Shown in pieces: positions 52,620-63,609 of a stretch of 64,000 nt of DNA (position 1 is its first letter; each line of letters starts with the position of its first letter). Made by a program: the position numbers and the translations under genes. Origin of the DNA: Rostratula benghalensis (Eukaryota; Chordata; Aves; Charadriiformes; Rostratulidae); assembly GCA_013399305.1 (NCBI GenBank), contig VXAI01000013.1:62001-126000 (forward strand). Direction: 5' to 3'. The notes under the pieces are model-generated. The model ran no database searches. It was given only the letters and a program-made list of their open reading frames with translations, and had not been told where the DNA came from.

Positions 52620-54364
52620 CCTTAAAAAATTAGACTTCACCATAAATGTCATCTCAACTACTGAATAAACTCAATATTTTTCTTGTAGTTTACCTAATTT
52701 TTCTAATTATAACAGCCCTTTACATTCAAAAACTTCTTTGTGTCTACAGTTACAGAAAAAGGTAAACCCATATAAGATGACGATGACAACAGTGAAATAC
52801 TTTGTTACAACTGGAGTTGTTTATTTTTCAGGTAGTAATAGCAAATAACTATTTTCTAAGAATTTTAGAATGTCCAGGTAGAAGATTCTCTTCACTGGCT
52901 ATCATTATGGTGTTTAGCAAGTCTAAAAACTATAGTAGACGACCAGGGAAAGGTAGAAAGTATTCATGGGAGTGCAGGTTGAGCTTGGTTATTTTTTTCT
53001 GATAATCTAGCGGCAGCTTGGGACCAAAAAAATTGAATGTCTGGTACACGTTTAGATAAGTAGTTCCAATAGGCAAAAAGATAATTACAGATGATGCAAT
53101 GTCTATATTTTTAATATGTCAAAACACTATTCGTGTCAGTGATTATTCTGAGGGGGCCTTTCTTAATCAATCCTACTGCAATTGTCCCATCTTCTTTAAA
53201 TTACTAAATATTCATTGCACTGGAAAGAAGCATGTGAAAGTGATTGTGAAAAGATGTATGGTGGCATATTTGCTTCAATCAATCTATATTAAAAATAAAT
53301 AAAAATAATGAGTTAAACCCAATTTGCAGGTCTTTTGGGCTAGTTCAAATTTCCGTTTTTCAGCTAGCATACTGTTTCCCACCTTTTTTTTCTATAAGCG
53401 ATTAAATATTTATGTAATAAAGGTACTCTATAGAGACAATAATTGGAATCAAACAGATCCAATGTGAAATTAAAAATAATCATGCCACATAATAAGTGAA
53501 AAAAGTTAGTAATTAGTAGTTCCTGGTAGTAAATGTACATGGAAGTTCCCATCGAACAGCTTTAATCTGTAGTGCTTAATATTCCTTGTTCGTAACTTGG
53601 AAGAAAATGGAAAGTCACTCATGGTGTTTGTGGATAATTCACAAACTGGAAGGAGACAGAAAAATCCTAAATGGCTACAGTAGTTGTAATGGCTTCACTG
53701 GTCCTGCTGTGCTAGATGACTTCATGTGACCCCTGTGATGGCACTACATGCTAAAGTACCTATTTACATTCCTACTACCAGCCCTTAAGGTGACCCCAAT
53801 CACTGCATACTGCAAAGGAGAGCTTTCAAGAGTGACAGGTATCCCACTATGCCATTGCTGCAATTTCAACACAGTCTTGCCAGGACTTCCCCCTCCACCA
53901 GCTCCCCTGTGTGTTTCAAGGTCTGCTTGTCATGTCTCTGTGAATACCTGATTTGTGCTATTTTTAACTGCCTGCTGGCAGTCCTAGATGGGTAGGACCA
54001 GGCAGCACCAAGCAGTGGGTCTACAGGCCATCTAACCTATGGACGAAATAAGGACCATTTCTGTTAGCTTTTCTCTACTGTGTGTTGTATTGGCGTTGGT
54101 CAGTGCTCCTGGCTGTCAAAAGTTGGATTGCAGGTCCAGCTGGCTTCTACTTGCTGGCACCAGGAGCCAAGGTTAAGCAGCAACCTTGTGCGTCTGTCTT
54201 CTGTAGCTGCCAAGGAACAAGATGATGCCATGGGAAATAAGGAACATACTGTGATGACCCCTGTTACACGTGCTGACATGGGTGGTTGCTAGACAGATTT
54301 GAGTTGCCTGGGAAACCCCCATCTCAGCTCTCAACCTACAGTGTCAGGGCAAGAGCCCAAGACT

Positions 54365-54401
54365 AGCATTTGTAGAAGCAAAGCTAAGCATTTGTAGAAG
54401 C
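54365..54401. repeat. Short tandem duplication, 22-base period
   Basis: AGCATTTGTAGAAGC occurs at 54365-54379 and again at 54387-54401, with AAAGCTA between. It is a recent slippage-type duplication. Confidence 0.75.
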
Positions 54402-54632
54402 TAAGTGCTGGAAGGTGTGAGGTTGCTCTATTCTTAGTGATCATAATGGGCACTTATAGCTGGGACTCTAACTGTAGTTGCAAATGTAGTGCTTTTCCTG
54501 TGCAGTCTTATGGGGTGTGCCATGCACTATTGGGGTCTCACAAGTATTTTACTACATCCTGCCTGTGAAAAGATAAACCATGTGTGAAGTCACGAGGGTA
54601 TGGAAGGATGATATGACAAAGCAGTTACGGCT

Positions 54633-54733
54633 CTGGTGTGTTACCAACACTAGTTTAGTTACAGATCTAAAGCACAGCACCGTGCCAGCTGCCACAAAGA
54701 AAATTAGCTCCTAGCCTAGACAAATCCAGTACA
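54633..54733 (-). mobile_element. ERVL-type LTR end, diverged
   Basis: About 100 bases match the 5' end of the avian ERVL-type LTR family in antisense: the TGTTACCAACACTAGTTTAG word, then CACAGCACCGTGCCAGCTGC, AAGAAAATTAGCTCC and a terminal ACA. The other boundary cannot be placed; 53.7-54.6 kb may hold the rest. It is more diverged than the LTR at 37.75 kb, so probably an older insertion. A short CR1 fossil begins about 100 bases downstream. Confidence 0.5.
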
Positions 54734-54849
54734 TATGCTGAAATAAAAGATCTGAAAGATGGACAGTGTTCATAAAGGTGAACATCTTATAGACGGTAGC
54801 CTGAAAAAGCTAATGCAAACTTGAGTGAATATGGGAAAACTTATTATTA

Positions 54850-55080
54850 TACCTGGGTCATGGGGCCAATTTTAGTAGAGCAGTATGTCCAGTTCTGGTG
54901 TTCGCAATTCAAGAATGATATTGAAAAAATTGGAGAGAGTTCAGAAAACAGTCTTGGTGATGATTAAAGAAACATACTTTGCTGTATGAAGCACAAGCAC
55001 TCAGTTTGTACTGATCAAGATGTAGATTAAGAGTAAAGAGAACTAGAAATCTCCTGAGGACTCTTCCAGAACTAAGTCTG
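54850..55080 (+). mobile_element. Ancient CR1 ORF2 fragment
   Basis: Translation of the plus strand near 54880 gives a YVQFWCSQFKNDIEKI-like stretch, followed after a frameshift by LERVQKT-like residues. This is the conserved motif in the C-terminal part of CR1 ORF2. Downstream, around 55020, TAGATTAAGAGTAAAGAG resembles the LRGDL-coding region of old CR1. Divergence is much greater than in the other copies, so it belongs to an old amniote CR1 wave. The boundaries are approximate. Confidence 0.6.
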
Positions 55081-58000
55081 CAATACAGAGTTACAGAAAC
55101 TAATGTTGTGACTATGGCTTTACAAAATGCAGAACAAGCACAAGAATTTTCCAACAATTGCCTTTATCCTTTGGGACAAGTCGCCAAAAGTGCAGTTTGA
55201 AAATTTTAAACTCAGTATTTTCTGTTTGTTCTCCAAAAGAGTTCTCTAGTTCTACTACAGCTACAGCTAGCTGTGGTGGGTACAGTGATGAATGCAGGGA
55301 ATTCCTATGGGTGACATTGTAAAGGAGGTCAGAATATAGAATTACAATGGATCTTGCTGGTCTTATTGTCTGTCATCCATAAAAATAAATTAACAGCTCC
55401 TGTGTTTTTCAGTTTCCTGATTTTTTCACTCAGCTTGTATTGTTTTTATATTCCCATATATTTTCTATTTTTTATTCTTAAGTGGTTAAGTACATGCATT
55501 TTAGTAATTGTGATTATTTATACAGTTTTGCATGTAATTGATTTCTGGTTTTATTTGCTGTATTAAGATCAACTGTTGCAGGTAAGACATGAATTGCAAG
55601 CTTGCATTTTCTCTCAAGTAACACAGATTTTGAATTTTCTAGTTACTAAGAATAACTATAATTTTGTTAGTTGTCAGATAGGTTCATGCGTGTATACACA
55701 TAAAATCTTAGTGAATGAAAAATCTTAATACTTAATAAACACTAGTAGTTCTGGATTTAGCACCGATGTAAATGGATTTCTTTTGTTCAGTGGAATTATT
55801 CTGGTTTGTACCAGCTGGAAAAATGGCACAAATACTCTTTATATTGGTAATAATAGCCATTAAGTCGCATCTCACTCTAGTAGCTTACTGCAAGAAATCA
55901 CAAGGGATATAAAAGCAAAAATCTTAAAAAATGTTGTGAGAAGTTTGGAATTATACTTCAATGATTCTTACTGTGGGATAATCATTGAGAATTGCTTTTC
56001 TGCTAAGCCTTTGATGTTAAATCAGACTCAGTAAAAATGTGAAGAGATTTTTCCTAACCAGGGCTTATTTTTATCCACTGTTATATTCAGACATTTCTCT
56101 CTACATTATCTTAAAAATAATCTTTCACATTTTTTCTTCAAAGTTACTTCTGAGCCACTGTTTTAATTAGTCAGTTTTATAATGCCACATTACTTATTTA
56201 GCTGACTGAGTTAAGGCCATAGCTAGTTTTACTGTCTTTGACTGAAGCATGAATCTTGGAGTGCTTCAAAAATTCTTCTATTGATATATATCTTTGGCAG
56301 CACACTTCACTGCAAGACAAACAGGCAGACTTGTCTTCCAGTGTCTACATCACCTTACCAGAAAATGTTAAATCTAATTGCATTATAATTTTACATTTTA
56401 TTTTCTAAAGAAAGTGAGTGATGTAGAGAATATAGTCACAGTATTTAGAAGAGGTTCTCAGTTCCAGGCCTCAACTTCACAAGCACCTGTAAAAGAATGA
56501 GCTCCCAATGTTCACAAAAGAGGAAGGAAGAGAGCTCTTCTAAATGCCAGAAGAGCTATCTTCATCTATTGTCCCTATGGAGCTATTGCGAAAAGGTAGA
56601 GTCTACATATTTTCTATGATGTACTACGCATGTACTTGCATGCATGAATATTTGTCATGATCTATGCATGAACTGCCTCAAACACCTACAAAATTGTAGG
56701 AGTAAAAGTAAAAGAACATACTAAAGATATAAGTGTTTTCTCAGAGAGTCTGCTGGGGAGACACAATTCCTCATTTCCTAGTTTGTTTTTGTTTTTTTAA
56801 CAGAATAAGAAAGCATAGATTTCCTTAGGGCAGTTGTCTGTTAAATCGTGTGCTAGACCACTAGCACCCCAAGTGGGGTAAGATACGCAGTACAGAGCTG
56901 GATGTTAAGATCATGAATTCTTTTTAATATTTTATTTTCATGTTCCCCGTGTTAACACTTGACCTTAAGAGAATACATGTGGTTTTGTCTATAAAACTGT
57001 CCAGCTTTAAAAGTAGGTGCCAGAGAGCCTTATGAGAGCAGTTGTGCTCCTTCTCCTGAAGCAGTGAATCCAAATGGAATAGCCCGGGCAGAAGGAGCTT
57101 TCAGATGCCTGAAACCTGAGGTATATTTAGGAATTTCAGGAGATGAATGTGATTTCTTTCAAAATCTGAGAGTTATTTTGAGATCTGCTATGGTTGAGGG
57201 GTTAGATGTTTGGAGAAGTGTCTTGAAGTTAATATAATTAAACACGTATTTATTTACAAGAGCGGGCAGGAATGAGAGTGCATTCGGCAGCCTCATTTAG
57301 CGTGTGGCTGTGCTAAGGAAAGCAGTCAATGCCCTAACTTAGACTGAGATAAATTTTCCAAAGAATTAAGGACAAGCTTCAGCATCTTCCATTCTAAGTG
57401 CAGGATTTGTTTTGTTGACTTGCATCCCCTAAGTTATGTGCACTAAGAAAAGCAACAACAATGAAATGTTGAACAAAACATTCACCACATATACTTTCTG
57501 TCCTGTGGAGTGAGAGGGCGTGGGATAAATGAGAACTTCGTTGGTCATACCCTACCAGGAGACACTTGGGTCCAGCAATACTGTGTGCTGTGTGAGAAGC
57601 TGAATGGGTCAGAGTAGGGTATTAGTGAGTCAGGTTTATGCATGAAAGTTTTTATGTTGGGGGGGTGAATATGATGTCAGCATGATATACCTCTGCTCAG
57701 GCAAGAAGTGCCATCTGTGAATAGAAAACCTTGAAGATTTTATCACGCAGCAATTTTTAAAAATCCGTTTCAGCCAAGGAAAAGTATACAGTTTGAATGA
57801 TTTTTGTATAATGTAGAGGAAGGAAAAGAAGGGATAAAGACAAATTTCTTTTTTTAACTGCTTCATGATGCAACTTTATGTTCACACACTTTTGTGAAGT
57901 ATTAATGGGAAACACAGTGGTTAATGACGTATACAGAACTGATGCTGAATTATATCTCAGGAAAAAAGGGTATGTGATTTATCATATTTGTTTTTTCTGT

Positions 58001-58395
58001 GTCCTTAATTTTTCTGTGATTAATGTGTGATGCAAATGCAATGTTTTCTGTGTTACTATGGAAAAAAAAACAAAACCTGTTCATTTTCCTTAAATTGACA
58101 ANAAAAAAAAAAAAAAAAAATTCTCTTTTAAATACAAATGCATGAGAATTTGAGCATTTTTTTTTAATGCAATCAATTTAGATCTATTATGACAAATTCT
58201 CCTTGGAATAATTTATGGCGTTATGGCTTACAGTACACCTCAGGGGATCAACAAAGAAGTTAATTGTTCCTCAGAGATGTACAATTTCCACCCTTTGCCC
58301 CTCAATCAACAGCTTGCAAAGCAGTAATAGAGAAAACGTGGAGAAACAAATCTGAGCATTTTAAATTATTTCTTCTTGGAACTGTTCCTGCTAGA
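55081..58395. other. Unannotated AT-rich DNA, no gene seen
   Basis: No supported gene. The hydrophobic frame at 55354-55566 is translation of T-rich DNA and lacks splice support at its start. An A run with an N is at 58101-58120. Confidence 0.55.
58101..58120. repeat. Poly(A) run containing an N
   Basis: Twenty bases of A with an ambiguous base at 58102. The N probably reflects assembly uncertainty at a homopolymer. Confidence 0.85.
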
Positions 58396-58399
58396 ACGT

Positions 58400-58535
58400 A
58401 CAGAAATAGAGGTGGCTGGCTGGTGCAGGGCTCTTACACACCCCTCTGGCTACTTGCAGAGACAGGATCTTAGACTAGACTGATTCAGGTCTGATCCAGT
58501 ATAGTAATTTCTGTGTTGCTTACCCTTAGCCTTTG
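58400..58535 (+). mobile_element. Ancient CR1 3' end
   Basis: The plus strand reads GGCTGGCTGGTGCAGGGCTC, later GACAGGATCTTAGACTAGAC, then GGTCTGATCCAGTATAGTAA and TTTCTGTG. This is the ending of an old CR1 group common in reptiles and retained as fossils in birds (about GACTAGATGGAC...GGTCTGATCCAGTATGGC). No coding part is visible upstream. Confidence 0.55.
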
Positions 58536-59477
58536 TTATTCTGGGTCAGTTGATCAACACATTGGGAGCTGAAACCAAGAGTCTATCCATGTTTTGACCA
58601 ACTGGTAAGGAAAAGCTTAGCAGCAGGCTGTACTGTGCCTGCTTATTCAGTGTGAAATAAAGGCACACAAGAGCCTTTGAGGGGTCATTTCTTTTTTGTT
58701 TCTTGTTTTACCAGTGTGTGTTGTGCTAGTGGGAACTCACGGTAAAACAGTCCAGACAATGTTACAGCTGTTACTCAATGATCAAGTTTATTAACAAGTT
58801 GCAGGGCTGTGTAGTTCATGTATATGGAAATATTACAACGATCTAATATTGAAGATGTTTTGGGGGCAGTTACATTCTCATATCTATCCTACATATCTTA
58901 CTGTAAAAAGCCTTGATATTCCTTATATGCCATTATTGCAAACTGGTTTGTGTTCTGTGTTTTTCTGACCGAGTCTGTGCTACTCACTTTTTTTGTCTTG
59001 TGGAATTGCCTATAAATTGTTATTAGGAGGAAGTATAAATAGTTTCCTTGTTCCTTGTAGAAATAATTTTCTCTTGTTCTTCTCTAATTAATATGATTGT
59101 GGCATCTACAGCATACAATACAGGAACAGTCTTACCTCATGGGGAACCTTAGTGTTTGTCATAGTGCCAATGTGGCAACTTGATGGTAGTACTGGCAACC
59201 AAATCCACCAACTCCCACTGTAACGTAGCTGCAAGTCCTCTTTCCTCACTTACTGCTCTGTGTTAGCAATATTTTTAGGAATGACTGCTATAAAAGACTC
59301 AAGGATAATCGTTGTCCTTTCTGTTTTGTCAATTACGCTTGTGACAAATCTAAAAGTGTTCTTCCTATCCTTTACAGCAGGGAAAAAATAAGAAAAACAT
59401 CCTGTGGAAGCAGTCTGCCTTTTCCACACAAAATCCTGCATCTGGTTGTTAATATGCAATTCCTGATACCATGAACT
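58536..59477. other. Unannotated DNA, no gene seen
   Basis: No supported gene and no assignable repeat. Confidence 0.5.
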
Positions 59478-59565
59478 TCCATAGAGGTTAGAGATGAGAA
59501 AGATCTTTTAGGTCACCTAGTCCTCCCCTCAGTTGTACATACAGTAGATTCACATAAGGCACAGT
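59478..59565 (-). mobile_element. Ancient CR1 3' end, minus strand
   Basis: The plus strand reads AGGTTAGAGATGAGAAAGATC, then TTTTAGGTCACCTAGTCCTC. This resembles the reverse complement of an old CR1 or L3-type 3' end (about GGACTAGATGACCTAATAGG followed by CTTTTCCATCTCTA). It is short and diverged. Confidence 0.45.
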
Positions 59566-61854
59566 CCTGTCCCCTCTGCACTGAAAGGGAGCATTCTTTT
59601 CACATGGCATGAGTGCTTCACTGATACTGGAAAGAAGAGAAAAGACCTTTTTCCTGTAAAGGGTGTGCGAGATGAAGTTGTAGCACGTTGGCATAAAAGG
59701 CTCTTTGTTAATTGCTATTGTGTAATAGTGCTTTGAATATGAATGTTTTGTAAGCAAGAAACAGGCAATGATTCAGATGAGCAGTGCCACAAAGAAAACT
59801 TAAGCGGGACTGGAAGTGAAAGAAAGTCTTTGGCATTTTGCAGTCTGTTTTTGAATGGGTTGCACAGATTCAAGTAGTCACGACCATACATATGGTAACT
59901 ACAGTACTGAAGCTATAGCGTCCACTGCAAATTTATAAAAAGTAAAACAACAAAAAATGCACATTTGTATCACAATAAAAATGCTGAGGAATTTGCTGGC
60001 AAATTTGTTTGTGTGTGTCTATGCTTCTGTCACAGGTAAAACAAGGGTGAGGCATACACTTTCAGCAGGCTGAAGTGCTTGCTAATCACCAATCTCCATA
60101 TTATCGGACTATTCTGTCTGTTTTCATGGAATGATTCTATCTTTTTAATATTTTACAGTTGGTGAACTTAGAAATCTTTGTAAGATTCAGTTAAAAATAT
60201 CCGCCTTTTCCTTTGGCTACCCAAAATTTAGCAATTGTGGATTATTCTAGGACACAGAACACACTGATAATGGCATAAGGTATCTGAATAATCTTCTCTT
60301 TACTAGCAAAAAATATATATAATCCTGTTGAACAAAGAGGAATTAGAAAAACTCTGTGGCCATTTTCCTTCCTACTTCCAAAAGTCAGTGCACTTATTCA
60401 CCCTTTCCTTGGATTTAATCTACATGCTGCAAATTTTACGGATAAGGATACTTGATCTATCTTTAAACAAACTTGCTCAGGCAAGGAAAGCTGTCTATAA
60501 AAGCAGCAGGTAATGTATATTGATGAGAAATATGCTAACAAAAGTGCACTTCAAGCTGTAAAAAGCAAAGTTAGTGAAGAGTGGCTAGTGTGTTGTCAAT
60601 TCACTATTTAATTTCTCAGCAACTAGGCCATGTAAGAAGGCTCTAAACTTTTGAACACAGGTGAAATTATGAAAATGTTTTTTTCAGTCCAACAGTAGCA
60701 AGTTGTCTTTATTCTACAATTTAATAAAATTTATTTGTTAATTCCATATGACTACAGAGCTTAAACAGGATATTCTGCTGAGCACAGATAAAACATTGTG
60801 GAGAATTGGTGACACAACTTTTATTCCTGATAGAGTAGATGCACAGATCCATGCATACATACATGCTTATATAATTATGCATACAGGGATAATTTAAAGG
60901 GCCATTTTTAGATCTCCTGTGTGAACATATAGAAAATTTGTGAAGTTTCCTTGGGAAGACCTCTTGAAGATTATATTATTTTGGTATGTTTAAAATGTTA
61001 AGACTATATGAACACTTAAGTAGTTCAGCATTGTACTTAAGAGAGGCATAGAGAACTAGCAGTTATGGTTTCTTAATCTGCAAGGGCCTATTTCCAATCT
61101 GCGGACTCAGTTAAACAGTGCTTTGTTGAGAGGAACCCTCAAGACACCCATTTCAAGTTTTGCCTGAGTCAGCACTGCAAACTTGTACTGTGTTGTTACA
61201 CAATATAAATATTTCTAATAAGGCTTCCTCATTGCTTCTGTAAAGCAAGAGTTGGTTTAGAAAGTTCTTTTGCAGTTACTGTTAAAAGAAGACAATGAAA
61301 TTCCTGCAGGTGGAGTACTCTAACTTGCTTACATCAGCATCTTTAAAAGCTAAGGTTAGGGACACCGAACCAAGCTAAGTTTGGGGGGTTTTAAACTCGT
61401 TTGTGTCCAGTGTTGTTATTTTATTTTGCTTAAGATGCTCTTCAAAGTGAAAAGCATCAGCAAGAGATTTAAAATTTGGATGATTAACCTTTAGAACACT
61501 GAGTATTTTGTCAGAGACATGGCCTTATTGTAGCTGACAGCAGACCACTCAACCATTTAGTAAGGAAAGATGAGTACACTCCTATGAGAGTAAAATAGGA
61601 GTCCCATAGAAATATAGAAATAATACTGAAATATATAGAACTGAGGAGTTTTGTCTTTGCTATTGAATTGTGTAAGCTGCCTTAGGAGTTTGTAGAAATG
61701 TGAGTATTCTCTGATAATCAGTACTGGATGTCTTTCTAAATGATATGTATTATCTCAACCATAAATTGTTGAGATTATTACATAAATTGCTGTAGTAAAT
61801 TTTACAGCCTTCATAATGTCCTTTTTCCCCAAAAAGATGATGGGATCAATAGCT
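59566..61854. other. Unannotated AT-rich DNA, no gene seen
   Basis: No supported gene. The interval 60307-60509 has an acceptor-like CTTCTCTTTACTAG before it, an open plus-strand frame and GTAATG after it. The peptide resembles nothing I know, and chance is the likelier reading. Confidence 0.5.
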
Positions 61855-61884
61855 TGACTGAAGTGCATCTGCACAAATGCATGC

Positions 61885-62112
61885 ATGGGCAGCAAACAAG
61901 AGGAGCTGGAGGCCATTGAGCAGCAGGAAAACCCTGATATAGTTGGCATCACAGAAACATGTTGGGATGACCCATACAACTGGAGTGCTGCAATGGATGA
62001 CTACAAACTCTTCAGAAGGAAGAGGCTAGAAGTGAGAGACAGTGGGGTATCCCTGTGCATTAGGGAGTGTTTCTGTTGTTTAGAGCTTAATGATGGTGAT
62101 GTTTATGGGTAA
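61885..62112 (+). pseudogene. Broken CR1 ORF2 (endonuclease N-terminus)
   Basis: The longest endonuclease-coding piece in this copy, 75 codons. It begins at the conserved GSKQEELEA segment and includes ITET, whose glutamate is a catalytic residue of the APE-type endonuclease. It ends after NDGDVYG. The frame continues in pieces near 62205-62405 and 62647-62880 after frameshifts. Confidence 0.85.
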
Positions 62113-62899
62113 GAATCAGGGGGGAAAAGGCAGATATCATGATGTGAGTCCATTACAGAACACCCAGTCAGGATGACGAGACAGACAAGACTTTCTATAA
62201 GCAGATGGGAGAAGTCTCACATTCTCTAGCCATGGGGGACTTAAACTTGGCAGTTGTCTGCTGGAAATACAATACAGCAGGAGGAAATTCTATGAGGTTC
62301 CTGGAGTGTGTGAAAAAGAACTTCCAGACACAGCTGGTGAAGGAGCCAAGTAGGGAAGGTCGCTCACTGTATGCTGTTTGTGAACAGAGAAGGACTTGTG
62401 GATGATGTGATGGTTGCAAGTTGTCTTGAGTGTAGTGATCACAAAATGATAGAGTTTTTTATTGGAGAAGTAACGAAGGCAAGTCAGTATAACTGCTACC
62501 TTGGACTTCCAGAGGGCAGACTTTGGACTGTTTAGGAGCCTACTTGACAGAGTCCCTTGGGAAGCAGTCCTGAAAAGCAAAGTCCAGGAAGAGTGGACAT
62601 TCTTTAAGAAGGAAATCTTAATGGTGCAGGAGCAGCCTGTCCCCAGGTGCTGAAAGATGAGCTGCTGGGGAAGAAGATCATCCTGGCCGAACAGAGAGCT
62701 TTTTTCTATGGAAAAAGAGCGTTTATGACCTATGGAAGAAGGGATAGGCAGATCAGGAGGACATGTCATGAGGTTATGCAGAGAGAAAATTACAGTGGCA
62801 AAAGCCCAACTGCCATAGAAGACAAAAAATGTTTCTATAAATGGGTTAACAACAAAAGGAGAGCTAAGGAAACTCTCTGTTCTTTATTGCATGCAGGCG

Positions 62900-63175
62900 T
62901 GTCGTGGCTTAGCCTCAGACAGCAACAAAGAACCACGTGGCAGCCGCTCTAACTTGAGCCCATCCACAGCTGGAAGAGCAAAATGGGAAGAAAAAGGCAA
63001 AACTCGTGGGTTGGGACAAGGGCAGTTTAACAGAACAACAAAATAGTAACAGTAATACGGATAAAGAAGTATAAAAAACAAGATACCCCCTGGGCATGGC
63101 TCACCTGTGATGGAATACTTCTGCCCCTGCTAGAGCCAGGGGATAATTAACCCTGTCCCTCCTGAAACCAGAACA
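62900..63175 (-). mobile_element. Short ERVL-type LTR inserted in CR1
   Basis: 276 bases starting TGTCGTGGCTTAGCC and ending CTGAAACCAGAACA on the plus strand, which are the two antisense ends of the avian ERVL-type LTR family; the LTR itself reads on the minus strand. Flanking bases AGGCG (62895-62899) and AGGGG (63176-63180) agree at four of five positions, as expected of a 5-bp target duplication. Removing the LTR and one duplicate makes the CR1 sequence continuous. It is only about a third as long as the family's 37.75 kb member, so an internal deletion of several hundred bases is likely, probably near 63107. Confidence 0.88.
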
Positions 63176-63609
63176 AGGGGGAAACATACTGACCAAGGAT
63201 AAGGAAAAGTCTGAGATTTTCAGACTGATGAAAATCTTCCTGTGCCTCAATCTTTAATAGTAAGAGCAGTTGTCCTCTGGGTAGCCAGTCTGCTGAACTG
63301 GAAGACAGAGATGGACGGAATGAAGACCTCAATAACCCAAGGGGAAAGTGTTAGCAGGTGGCTACATCACTTTGGTATACAAAAGTCTATGGAACCAAAT
63401 AGGACCCACTCAAGGGTGCTGAGGGAGCTAGTGGAAATGCTCACCAAGTTGCTATCCATCATTTACCAGCAGTCCTGGAGAGGTACCATTTGACGGGAGG
63501 TTAGCAAATATGACATCCATCTACAAGAAGGGCGGGAAGGAAGATCCAGGGAACTACAGGCCTGTTAGTCTGACCTCAGTGCCAAGGAAAGTTATGGAGC
63601 AGATCAGCA

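Larger units (their letters stand above)
51106..54632. other. Unannotated DNA, partly GC-richer
   Basis: No supported gene. A T run of 15 lies at 52605-52619. The 53660-54560 part has more GC than its surroundings and might be the diverged remainder of the LTR whose end is seen at 54633-54733, but I could not align it. A 22-base tandem duplication is at 54365-54401. The 129-codon minus-strand frame at 51240-51629 shows no recognisable domain. Confidence 0.5.
61855..63609 (+). mobile_element. CR1 LINE fragment, split by an LTR
   Basis: Covers CR1 ORF2 from the start of the endonuclease to the start of the reverse transcriptase in two parts, 61855-62899 and 63176-63609. Recognisable stretches include GSKQEELEAIEQQENPDIVG followed by the endonuclease motif ITET, then NDGDVYG, LNLAVVCWKYNTA, KKCFYKWVNNKRRAKETL and, after the LTR, NILTKDKEKSEIF-like sequence. 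The last part reads KKGGKEDPGNYRPVSLTS-like and breaks off just after the MEQI region. The match stops at 63609, so the rest of the RT and the CR1 3' end are missing. A LINE copy normally keeps its 3' end, so a later deletion or rearrangement probably removed it. Stops and frameshifts make it inactive. Confidence 0.9.

Noticed and set aside
55354..55566. Hydrophobic 70-codon frame resembling membrane segments
   Set aside because: T-rich DNA always translates into F, L, I and V; there is no start context, splice support or homology.
62290..62769. 159-codon frame antisense to the CR1
   Set aside because: It is a shadow of the CR1 endonuclease region on the opposite strand.
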